A DNA stretch of 5,193 nt from an uncultured Lachnospiraceae bacterium (GCA_905236545.1 CAJOQO010000255.1:1-5193); one strand, 5' to 3'. Numbered from the stretch's first letter, positions 1 to 5,193 are shown. The notes: generated by a model from the letters alone, not told the origin. A program made the numbers and translations.

Positions 1-111
1 CTGCGGGAGCTGAAGGAGATCGATGTCACGGCGCTGACGCCGATCGAGGCGATGAATACCCTTTACGCGCTGCAGAACAGGCTGAAAAACCGCTGGCAGC
101 CACAGTCCTGA
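1..111 (+). CDS. mutS: DNA mismatch repair protein MutS, C-terminal end (5' truncated by window)
   Basis: Frame 1 is open from the first base to a TGA at 109-111 and gives 36 residues starting LRELKEIDVTALTPIEAMN and ending RWQPQS. The segment I-D-x-x-x-LTPIEAMNTLYALQ matches the conserved tail of MutS, where 'LTP-EAL-LLYEL' closes the C-terminal helical region after the ABC-type ATPase domain. MutS recognises base mismatches and small loops in DNA and recruits MutL in an ATP-dependent manner in the cytoplasm. Only the tail is visible, so the mismatch-binding and Walker motifs cannot be checked. The immediately downstream mutL, in the same orientation and 57 bases away, strongly supports MutS rather than a MutS2 paralogue. 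Confidence 0.85.
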   Translation: MRELKEIDVTALTPIEAMNTLYALQNRLKNRWQPQS

Positions 112-138
112 CCGGAGGATGGTCCCGCATCAGGACTG
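103..138 (+). promoter_or_regulatory. Inverted repeat (possible RNA hairpin) spanning the mutS stop codon
   Basis: CAGTCCTGA at 103-111 is perfectly complementary in inverted orientation to TCAGGACTG at 130-138. This gives a 9-bp stem with an 18-base loop, and the left arm contains the mutS TGA. No T-tract follows, so it does not look like an intrinsic terminator. Inferred roles are a mutS mRNA 3' stabiliser or a structure affecting translation between mutS and mutL; neither is shown by the sequence. Confidence 0.4.
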
Positions 139-168
139 CATTCACGCACAGGATACGGGAAATACGCA

Positions 169-2304
169 ATGAAAGAGATTCATATACTGGAACAGGAAAC
201 CATCGATAAGATCGCGGCAGGAGAGGTTGTAGAGCGTCCCGGCTCGATCGTCAAGGAGCTGTGTGAAAATGCGCTTGACGCCGGTGCGTCAGCGATCACG
301 GTTGAGATACGGGATGGCGGGATCTCCATGATCCGTGTGACGGACAACGGAGAGGGAATCGATCCTTCCCAGGTCAGGAATGCATTCCTCCGCCACGCGA
401 CATCCAAGATCACGCAGGTGGATGATCTTGTGCGGATTCGTTCCTTTGGATTCCGCGGAGAGGCTCTTTCAAGCATCAGTGCTGTCAGCCGGATGGAACT
501 GATCACGAAAGTCCGTGAGAATCTGACCGGCATCCGCTACAAGATCGAAGGAGGAAGCGAAAAGCTTTTCGAAGAGGTGGGCGCACCGGAGGGAAGCACC
601 TTTATCGTGCGGGATCTGTTCTATAACACACCGGCGAGGAAAAAGTTTCTGAAAAGCTCCCAGACGGAGGCCGGTTATATCAGTGATTTCGTAAACCGCC
701 TCGCGCTGTCGAATCCGCATATTGCGGTGAAGTTCATGGTGAATTCCTCCACCAGACTGAGTACCTCCGGGTACGGAAGCCAGGCGGATGTGATCAACGC
801 CATCTTCGGCAGTCAGGTCAGGGAAGGCCTGATCCGGACCGACCGCATGGAAGAAGCGCAGGGAATGCGGCTGAAGGGATGGATCGGAGAGCCCCGGATC
901 AGCCGCGGCAACCGGAACTGCGAGATCCTGTATGTGAACGGCCGCCTGGTTTACAACAATATTTTTTCAAAGGCGATCGAGGAAGGTTACGAAACCTTCC
1001 TGATGCAGCACCGTTTTCCGTTCGTGATTCTTGCTCTCACCCTTCCCGGGAACATGGTGGATGTCAATGTGCACCCGGCCAAGGCACAGGTGCGCTTCTC
1101 TGACGGGCCGGCTGTCTTTCAGTTTGTAAAGAGCACGGTGAAGGAGCTTCTGAACCACCGGGAGATGATCGTCTCTACCGGTTTCGGGAGTGTGGCGGAG
1201 GAAGCCAGGCAGGTTCGGGAGGCACAGAAGAGAGCGCGTGAGGCCGGGAAAGAGAAGGATGTCCCGGAGCCTTTTGAGGAGCTGCGAAGAAAACAGGAAG
1301 CGGTACCGGAACCTTCTGAGGAGCTGCGAAGAAAACAGGAAGCTGCTCCGGTGCCTTTTGAGGAGCTGCAAAAAAAACAGGAAGATGTCCCGGAGCCTTT
1401 TGAGGAGCTTCGAAGGGAGCACAATGCGCCGGGCGGGTACCTGGAAGGAACCGGGCAGGGGGCGTCGCCCTATCAGAAGAGGTATCCGGATTCCGTCCGG
1501 GATTCCTCATCCGCCGGATCCTGGTACGCTCAGATGTCCTTTTTTGATTCGTCCGGCACAGCTTCCGGAGAAAGCGGCAGGATTCCGGAGCAGGCCGGCG
1601 GCAGGTCAGCGGATACAGACAGATCCGCGGATACAGACAGGTCAGTGAATACAGACAGCGCTTTCAACCGGAAAGACAGTCCACCAGGGGACGCGGACAA
1701 CCGGTTCTTCCTGCGTCGGGAAACCCGCAGCGAGCACCGGCTGATCGGCCAGCTCTTTGAGACCTACTGGATCATCGAATTCCGCAGCAGCATGTATATT
1801 ATTGACCAGCATGCCGCCCATGAAAAAGTACTGTTCGAGCGTCTGATGGAACAGTACCGCACCAAGTCTGCCGCAAGTCAGATGCTCAGTCCGGCCATGG
1901 TGGTTCCTCTGTCTTTGTCCGAGGAATCGCTTCTCCGGCAGAATCTGGAAGCGTTCCGGATGATCGGGTTTGAGATCGAGCCCTTTGGCGGGCACGACTA
2001 TATGATCTCCGCTGTTCCGCAGGATCTGTTCGGTCTCACGGAGAAGGAATTCTTCCTGGAGATGCTGGACAGCCTCAGCGCGGATGCCGGGAGAGGATCG
2101 GTCGAACTGATCACGATGCGCGTCGCCGCGATGGCCTGCAAGGCTGCCGTCAAAGGCAATACCCGGCTCAGCTTCGAGGAAGCCGATGAGCTGATCAGCG
2201 AACTGCTTACCCTTGACAATCCCTATAACTGCCCGCATGGACGGCCGACGATCCTGTCCATGACCAAAGCGGAGATAGAAAAGAAGTTCCACAGGATCGT
2301 CTGA
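169..2304 (+). CDS. mutL: DNA mismatch repair protein MutL (endonuclease-type)
   Basis: MutL couples MutS mismatch recognition to strand incision and excision. The N-terminal GHKL ATPase is intact: IAAGEVVERP at 15-24, ELCENALDAG with catalytic Glu30 and Mg-binding Asn34, DNGEGI at 59-64, RHATSKI at 75-81, GFRGEAL at 94-100, and the phosphate-contacting Lys305 in DVNVHPAK. The C-terminal domain carries the metal-dependent nicking motif DQHAAHEKVLFE (Asp546, His548, Glu552, Glu557), ACKAAVKGN from 656, CPHGRPT from 688 and a terminal FHR at 707-709. This is therefore the MutH-independent class found in most bacteria outside the enterics. Length (711) exceeds the roughly 610-650 of common homologues because the linker (about 340-530) is expanded by repeats. 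The ATG at 169 fits the family start; the ribosome site upstream (GGGA at 157-160) is weak. It is likely co-transcribed with mutS. Confidence 0.97.
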   Translation: MKEIHILEQETIDKIAAGEVVERPGSIVKELCENALDAGASAITVEIRDGGISMIRVTDNGEGIDPSQVRNAFLRHATSKITQVDDLVRIRSFGFRGEALSSISAVSRMELITKVRENLTGIRYKIEGGSEKLFEEVGAPEGSTFIVRDLFYNTPARKKFLKSSQTEAGYISDFVNRLALSNPHIAVKFMVNSSTRLSTSGYGSQADVINAIFGSQVREGLIRTDRMEEAQGMRLKGWIGEPRISRGNRNCEILYVNGRLVYNNIFSKAIEEGYETFLMQHRFPFVILALTLPGNMVDVNVHPAKAQVRFSDGPAVFQFVKSTVKELLNHREMIVSTGFGSVAEEARQVREAQKRAREAGKEKDVPEPFEELRRKQEAVPEPSEELRRKQEAAPVPFEELQKKQEDVPEPFEELRREHNAPGGYLEGTGQGASPYQKRYPDSVRDSSSAGSWYAQMSFFDSSGTASGESGRIPEQAGGRSADTDRSADTDRSVNTDSAFNRKDSPPGDADNRFFLRRETRSEHRLIGQLFETYWIIEFRSSMYIIDQHAAHEKVLFERLMEQYRTKSAASQMLSPAMVVPLSLSEESLLRQNLEAFRMIGFEIEPFGGHDYMISAVPQDLFGLTEKEFFLEMLDSLSADAGRGSVELITMRVAAMACKAAVKGNTRLSFEEADELISELLTLDNPYNCPHGRPTILSMTKAEIEKKFHRIV
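1261..1428 (+). repeat. Four tandem 42-bp repeats inside the mutL linker
   Basis: Four consecutive 42-bp units (1261-1302, 1303-1344, 1345-1386, 1387-1428) encode 14-residue copies at MutL residues 365-420. The copies are VPEPFEELRRKQEA, VPEPSEELRRKQEA, APVPFEELQKKQED and VPEPFEELRREHNA. The unit is a multiple of three, so copy-number change keeps the reading frame. The charged, Pro-containing sequence lies in the flexible linker between the ATPase and endonuclease domains, and probably changes linker length rather than catalysis. Confidence 0.95.
1361..1403 (+). other. A8 homopolymer with dnaX-like slippery context in mutL
   Basis: Eight A residues (1370-1377) sit in frame as CAA AAA AAA CAG, providing an A AAA AAA heptamer aligned to codon boundaries at 1371-1377. 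An AGGAG Shine-Dalgarno-like sequence lies just upstream at 1361-1365. In the -1 frame a TGA occurs at 1401-1403, so a -1 shift after codon 403 would end after eight extra residues, giving a product of about 411 residues with the ATPase domain but no endonuclease domain. The AGGAG also encodes the repeated Glu-Glu and occurs in the sister repeats, so it may be incidental. Frameshifting itself is inferred. Confidence 0.4.
1606..1659 (+). repeat. Three tandem 18-bp repeats in the mutL linker
   Basis: Three 18-bp units encode SADTDR, SADTDR and SVNTDS at MutL residues 480-497. The first two copies differ at only two or three third-codon positions; the third is more diverged. This is a second, independent in-frame expansion of the same disordered linker, placed about 50 residues before the endonuclease domain. 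Confidence 0.9.
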
Positions 2305-2324
2305 ACCATAGAAAGGGTGACCGG

Positions 2325-2453
2325 ATGGGAATCAATCCGGCGAATGAACACAGCACTAATAACAGCACTGATAAATATAGAAGGAGCAGAAAATGGACAT
2401 ACAGCAGAGCAGGAGCAGACGTAGTATCAGGTTTTTGCTATTATTCGTGTTAG
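2325..2453 (+). CDS. Possible small ORF of 42 codons overlapping the phospholipase start (doubtful)
   Basis: An ATG at 2325 is preceded by AAAGGG (2312-2317) at a plausible ribosome-site distance, and the frame stays open to a TAG at 2451-2453. The predicted peptide starts MGINPANEHSTNNSTDKYRR and resembles no family I recognise. Its 3' half lies out of frame inside the first 20 codons of the phospholipase gene, so composition there is dictated by the other frame, and its 5' half contains the 12-bp tandem repeat. It could be a leader peptide coupling translation into the downstream gene, a remnant of a displaced gene start, or chance. Chance is the most likely reading. Confidence 0.15.
   Translation: MGINPANEHSTNNSTDKYRRSRKWTYSRAGADVVSGFCYYSC
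2350..2373 (+). repeat. 12-bp tandem duplication upstream of the phospholipase gene
   Basis: ACAGCACTAATA at 2350-2361 is followed directly by ACAGCACTGATA at 2362-2373, matching at 11 of 12 bases. It lies just before the ribosome binding site. It may be a simple slippage duplication; a regulatory role is not evident. Confidence 0.7.
2381..2386 (+). promoter_or_regulatory. Ribosome binding site of the phospholipase gene
   Basis: AAGGAG at 2381-2386 lies six bases before the ATG at 2393. It is a much stronger Shine-Dalgarno match than the one before mutL and fixes the start. The same frame upstream is closed by several stops, including a TAG at 2378-2380. Confidence 0.85.
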
Positions 2454-2497
2454 TCTTTGGAGTGGCATTTCCCCTGTATTGTATGCGCGTGAATGCG
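2393..2497 (+). other. Signal peptide of the phospholipase protein
   Basis: Residues 1-35 show an Arg-rich amino end (SRSRRSIR), a hydrophobic core FLLLFVLVFGVAFPLY, and a V-N-A site at 33-35 suited to signal peptidase I, followed by EES. Cys30 is preceded by P-L-Y, which does not make a lipobox, so a lipoprotein is unlikely. Export by the Sec route is inferred. Confidence 0.8.
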
Positions 2498-5193
2498 GAG
2501 GAAAGCTATAAGCTGGTTCCTGAGCCGAAGGATACCCGTCAGGGCTTTGGCAAAAAAGAAACCGGAGCATCCTGGATGTCTTATATTCAGGATGACCGGT
2601 ATCTGTATGAAATCAGTATTCCCGGAGCGCACGACTGCGGAACGGCAAGTGTCTGGCATTCAAGCACGGCAGTCGAACTCTTCGGCAAACACTATGCCGT
2701 TACCCAGAAGCTGTATATTCCGGAACTGCTGAATGTCGGCATCCGGATACTGGATCTTCGCTTTACGAATTGTCAGAGAAACATTAAAGGAGCGAAGAAT
2801 GATGACCTGTTTCTTTGTCATGGGAAATACGATAAAACTACAGCGATTGAAAACCTTCTTTATTACGGAAAAGATTCCAGTGGAAACTACTGGACCTTTG
2901 AGTCGGTGATGAATTGTGTGAAGGCATTCCTTCATGACCATCCGACGGAGACAATACTGCTTGACATAAGCTCCGAATATGACGACAGCGTGGAGTATCC
3001 GAAGCTGCCGGACGTGTACAGCACCCTGAGAAAGAAGCTTGCAAAGGAAAGCTCCTGGATCTATATGCGGTCTGACCGGATCCCGACTCTGGGCGAAGTG
3101 CGCGGCAAGGCAGTACTGCTGTCCTCACATGCGCCGGACGGATTAAAGGCCGGCCTCCATTTTCCATATTACAACGGCACCAACCAAATATCGGTAGCGG
3201 GAATTCCTTTTGTTTATGAAAACCACCACGAGGTGAACCCTGATACAAAGATACAATGTTTACGGGATGTCTATAATAAGAATGAGGTAATGCTTCCTAA
3301 GGATGGGGGGCACCTGGATAAGGGCTTCTATGTATTTACAAGTTCGAACATTGTTGATCCTCCTTTCGGAGGTTTTGACCCGAGGCAGACTGCGGCGAAA
3401 GTCAATACGGCTATGTATCAGCGTGATCCTTTATTCTGGCCAAATGGACACTTCTACGGATGGGTCTACTCAGATTTTTGTATCGATGGCTCCTATACGA
3501 AAGTGGATGAAGATTATGCAATTTCAGCCTGGTCGGATCTTATCTGGAGGTCGAATCTTCCATCGCCGAATGATTATTACGCAACCGTCACTTATCAGTA
3601 TGGGAACCAGGTGCTTGGAAGCCACAAGGTTCTGAAGGGAAGCACCATCAGCCTTCCCCAGGCTGTAAGCAAGGACGGAAAAAGCAGGTGCAGGTATTGG
3701 GAGGCGTCTACAAGTCACTACATCTACCAGGGTTCTATGCTGGTAAAGGGGGATATAACGCTTGTCGCGAAGGGAGAGTCCGGGATCACCTGGAGCGAAT
3801 TCAATCAATGGATCCAGAAGCAGAAAGGAACGGAAGCAGAATTCACTCTGGAGAATGACATTGTCGCAGGCCCGGATGATCAGGCAATAGAGATTCCGGC
3901 AGATACCACGATCCATATCAATCTGAACGGTCGCAGTATCAATGCCGCGTATCCGACGACAACCAGCAGGAATCTGTTCCGGCTGGTCAATGCCGGAGCG
4001 ACGCTGGAGATTACAGGCTCCGGCAATATCAAAGGCGGCAGAACGACTGGAAATTCGGATCCAGGCGCAATCGATCTTGCTGTCCCGGGAACCACAGTGA
4101 TCCTGAATAATCTGTGGGTTGTCGATAATAGCAGCGAAAAGGGACCGGGTGCGATCCGCGTCGGGAAAGGCGCGTCACTATACTTGAAAGATGCAAAGAT
4201 CGAACACAATACTGCAAGTGAGGCCAATTCGGCGATATCGGTACATCCGGCCGGTACTCTTGCAATCGAGGGAAAAACAGAAATCGATTGCAATTGGTTC
4301 TACGGGAAAGGAAAGCCCTCTTCCGGATCCGTATATCTGGAAAAAGGCGCGAAGATCACGGTTTCCGGTCCGCTGCATCCCTTTTCCTTTGAGAGGATAC
4401 ATGTCGCGATGGAGGAGCCGGGCGTCTTTACGCAGGGGTACGGTGACTATCACAGCGCTGAGCTTCCGTCCGTATTCTTTACCACCAGGGCATTCGGAGA
4501 GGATGGAACCAACATCGTAAAAGCGACTGTGGTAAACGGAAAGACGGAAGGAATCATCAGTAAGCATACGCATAACTTTACGTATTCTGTCGATCAAAGC
4601 CATCCTGATACGATTGTGGTTCAGTGTACTGGGGAAAACTGTACTCTCAAGGACAATAAGTTCACGATAACCATTAAACCGCCCCTTCACAAAATGTATG
4701 GCGACGGTCTGGATTCGGATGTGGGAATCGACGGATGGATCGACGGACTGGATGACGGTAAGTTATGCAGGATCACGTACTACAAAATGAACGGTGGAAG
4801 CTATCAGCAACCGAATCAACCGTCTGAGGCTTGGCGTGTCGATCCGGGAAACTATGAGGCAACCCTGCAGATCGAAGATGTTAAAGACGGCGTTATCCAT
4901 GATGGTGCAGCCTGTGTCAAATATACAATCGCCAAACGGCCGGTCAGGGTGTCCGGTATCACAGCGGTTCCAAAGGAATATGACGGATCCGGCGACGTAG
5001 AACTGGATTGCAGCAAAGCGGTTCTTGACGGACTTCTGGAAGCGGATCAGAAACAGAACAGTCTGTCCGTGACTGCACAGGGCCGCCTTCAGGAGCCGAT
5101 GGATCCGTCTGCTGCCAACCAGTATGTGATTATAACGGATCTGAAGCTTAATGGTTCTGAAGCGGACCTTTCGAAGTATGCCCTTGACAGCCA
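2393..5193 (+). CDS. Secreted multi-domain surface protein with N-terminal PI-specific phospholipase C domain (3' truncated by window)
   Basis: The frame is open for 933 complete codons and leaves the window without a stop. Order of parts: signal peptide (1-35); PI-PLC X-type domain (about 61-388); InlB B-repeat-like module (about 395-460); beta-helix-like region (about 480-662); a module beginning HTHNFTYSV with a Cys745/Cys750 pair and a YGDG motif (about 725-850); and a YDG-like module with Tyr863-Asp-Gly from about 851. Bacterial PI-PLCs cleave phosphatidylinositol, and sometimes GPI anchors, into diacylglycerol and inositol cyclic phosphate. The catalytic motif PGAHD (His80) and LCHG (His143) are present. 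The rear modules are typical of Firmicute cell-surface proteins, so an anchor or further repeats are expected beyond the window. The gene follows mutL by 88 bases without functional relation. By eye its base composition is more A+T-rich near the start than mutL, which could mean later acquisition. Secreted PLC-like enzyme is likely; the exact substrate is not certain. Confidence 0.9.
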   Translation, partial: MDIQQSRSRRSIRFLLLFVLVFGVAFPLYCMRVNAEESYKLVPEPKDTRQGFGKKETGASWMSYIQDDRYLYEISIPGAHDCGTASVWHSSTAVELFGKHYAVTQKLYIPELLNVGIRILDLRFTNCQRNIKGAKNDDLFLCHGKYDKTTAIENLLYYGKDSSGNYWTFESVMNCVKAFLHDHPTETILLDISSEYDDSVEYPKLPDVYSTLRKKLAKESSWIYMRSDRIPTLGEVRGKAVLLSSHAPDGLKAGLHFPYYNGTNQISVAGIPFVYENHHEVNPDTKIQCLRDVYNKNEVMLPKDGGHLDKGFYVFTSSNIVDPPFGGFDPRQTAAKVNTAMYQRDPLFWPNGHFYGWVYSDFCIDGSYTKVDEDYAISAWSDLIWRSNLPSPNDYYATVTYQYGNQVLGSHKVLKGSTISLPQAVSKDGKSRCRYWEASTSHYIYQGSMLVKGDITLVAKGESGITWSEFNQWIQKQKGTEAEFTLENDIVAGPDDQAIEIPADTTIHINLNGRSINAAYPTTTSRNLFRLVNAGATLEITGSGNIKGGRTTGNSDPGAIDLAVPGTTVILNNLWVVDNSSEKGPGAIRVGKGASLYLKDAKIEHNTASEANSAISVHPAGTLAIEGKTEIDCNWFYGKGKPSSGSVYLEKGAKITVSGPLHPFSFERIHVAMEEPGVFTQGYGDYHSAELPSVFFTTRAFGEDGTNIVKATVVNGKTEGIISKHTHNFTYSVDQSHPDTIVVQCTGENCTLKDNKFTITIKPPLHKMYGDGLDSDVGIDGWIDGLDDGKLCRITYYKMNGGSYQQPNQPSEAWRVDPGNYEATLQIEDVKDGVIHDGAACVKYTIAKRPVRVSGITAVPKEYDGSGDVELDCSKAVLDGLLEADQKQNSLSVTAQGRLQEPMDPSAANQYVIITDLKLNGSEADLSKYALDS
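2573..3556 (+). other. PI-PLC X-type catalytic domain
   Basis: Seen motifs: SIPGAHDCGTA with His80 and Asp81; GIRILDLRF with Asp121 and Arg123; LFLCHGKY with His143; FLHDHPTETILLDISSE at about 179-195; LGEVRGKAVLL at about 233-243; FYGWVYSDF with Asp361. Against Bacillus cereus PI-PLC, recalled from knowledge, these match His32-Asp33, the Asp-Ile-Arg of Arg69, His82, the NPSETII strand, the RGKIVLL strand and Asp274. Arg at 123, rather than the Asp of calcium-dependent enzymes, points to the metal-independent bacterial type. Several inositol-contact positions appear altered: Lys115 to Ser193, Arg163 to Ser245, and the Asp198/Tyr200 region to Glu276/His278. Confidence 0.85.
3575..3772 (+). other. 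InlB B-repeat-like (Listeria-Bacteroides repeat) module
   Basis: Residues about 395-460 begin YYATVTYQYG, continue with a 'V-L-K-G-S-T-I-S-L-P' strand and end with 'Y-I-Y-Q-G-S-M-L-V-K-G-D-I-T-L-V-A-K'. This fits the small beta-grasp repeat pattern of V-x-Y-x-x-x-G, then a 'P' turn, an aromatic W/Y segment, and 'V-x-x-D-x-T-L-x-A'. Such modules act as spacers or contact elements in exported Firmicute proteins. A single copy is visible. Confidence 0.6.
3830..4378 (+). other. Beta-helix-like repeat region
   Basis: Residues about 480-662 consist of short beta-strand turns rich in Gly, Asn and Ile/Val: IHINLNGRSI, LFRLVNAGATLEITG, AIDLAVPGTTVILNNL, AIRVGKGASLYLKDAKIEHN, AISVHPAGTLAIEG and SVYLEKGAKITVSG. 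The recurring 'A-I-x-V-x-x-G-A-x-L-x-I-x-x-x' spacing of about 25-35 residues suggests a right-handed parallel beta-helix, as in pectate-lyase-like surface proteins. No lyase active site is recognised, so a binding or stalk role is inferred. Confidence 0.6.
4565..5191 (+). other. C-terminal Cys-pair/YGDG module followed by YDG-like module (incomplete)
   Basis: Residues about 725-850 start HTHNFTYSV, contain QCTGENCTL (Cys745, Cys750, a possible disulfide once exported), then KMYGDG, a Y-Y-K-M-N-G segment, DPGNYEATL and end YTIAKRPV. Next, VPKEYDGSGDVEL followed by a Y-V-I-I-T-D-L-K-L-N-G segment matches the YDG/MBG-type extracellular beta-sandwich repeats that follow 'YTIAK' linkers in surface proteins of Clostridia. 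The last module is cut by the window end; more copies probably follow. Confidence 0.55.

Larger units (their letters stand above)
2305..2392 (+). other. Intergenic spacer between mutL and the phospholipase gene
   Basis: The 88-base spacer has no convincing intrinsic terminator: the best inverted repeat, CCGGA/TCCGG at 2321-2325 and 2336-2340, has only five pairs and no following T-tract. No clear -35/-10 pair was recognised. The downstream gene could therefore be read through from mutSL or use a promoter not recognisable by eye. The spacer also holds an AAAGGGTGA ribosome-site-like sequence at 2312-2320 ahead of an ATG at 2325. Confidence 0.6.

Noticed and set aside
967..1510. Several overlapping minus-strand frames with repeated Ser/Leu/Arg-rich peptides
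   Set aside because: They are mirror images of the 42-bp mutL repeats; repetition keeps all frames open without implying a gene.
1190..1648. Plus-strand 152-codon frame in the +1 phase of mutL
   Set aside because: Arg-rich out-of-frame reading of the repeat region with no own ribosome site; MutL in the main frame is clearly the real product.
1642..2292. Long open frame on the minus strand (216 codons) opposite the mutL C-terminal domain
   Set aside because: It lies wholly opposite conserved mutL codons, resembles no family, and its openness follows from mutL codon bias.
1..2304. High density of GATC sites, roughly 33 counted by eye in the mutS-mutL part where about 9 would be expected
   Set aside because: The excess also occurs in the phospholipase gene and is explained by frequent ATC (Ile) codons after GA-ending contexts. 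The MutL is endonuclease-type, so no MutH/GATC strand signal is needed.
2321..2340. Inverted repeat CCGGA/TCCGG as a possible terminator after mutL
   Set aside because: Only five pairs with a ten-base loop and no T-tract following.
2474..2485. Cys30 as a lipoprotein acylation site in the phospholipase signal peptide
   Set aside because: The preceding residues P-L-Y do not fit a lipobox, and a V-N-A cleavage site follows at residue 35.
2838..4690. Multiple minus-strand frames of 70-170 codons opposite the phospholipase gene
   Set aside because: All sit opposite a continuous, domain-bearing plus-strand frame and show no recognisable motifs or ribosome sites.

Overview
The window reads as a chromosomal segment from an anaerobic, moderately G+C-rich Firmicute, most likely a gut Clostridia/Lachnospiraceae-type bacterium. 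This rests on three things: the mutS-mutL order, a MutL of the MutH-independent (endonuclease) class with a long Glu/Arg/Gln-rich linker, and a secreted multi-module surface protein built from InlB-type, beta-helix-like and YDG-like modules. The taxon is inferred from style, not from a diagnostic marker.

Layout, all on the plus strand: (1) positions 1-111 are the last 36 codons of mutS. (2) A 57-base spacer contains a perfect 9-bp inverted repeat whose left arm includes the mutS stop codon. (3) Positions 169-2304 are a complete 711-codon mutL with intact ATPase and endonuclease motifs. Its linker is expanded by four 42-bp tandem repeats and three 18-bp repeats, and carries an A8 run that resembles the dnaX-type slippery site. 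(4) An 88-base spacer (2305-2392) holds a 12-bp tandem duplication, a good ribosome binding site and a doubtful small ORF. (5) From 2393 to the window end runs a single open frame of at least 933 codons, cut by the window edge. It encodes an exported protein with a signal peptide, a bacterial phosphatidylinositol-specific phospholipase C (PI-PLC) X-type catalytic domain, an InlB B-repeat-like module, a beta-helix-like region, a Cys-pair/YGDG module and the start of a YDG-like module.

mutS and mutL form the mismatch recognition and strand-incision pair and are probably co-transcribed. The phospholipase gene is functionally unrelated; it is the most unusual item here because of its architecture and because several expected inositol-contact residues appear replaced while the catalytic His pair, the Asp partner and an Arg are kept. 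No RNA genes, CRISPR arrays, insertion sequences or intrinsic terminators were seen.
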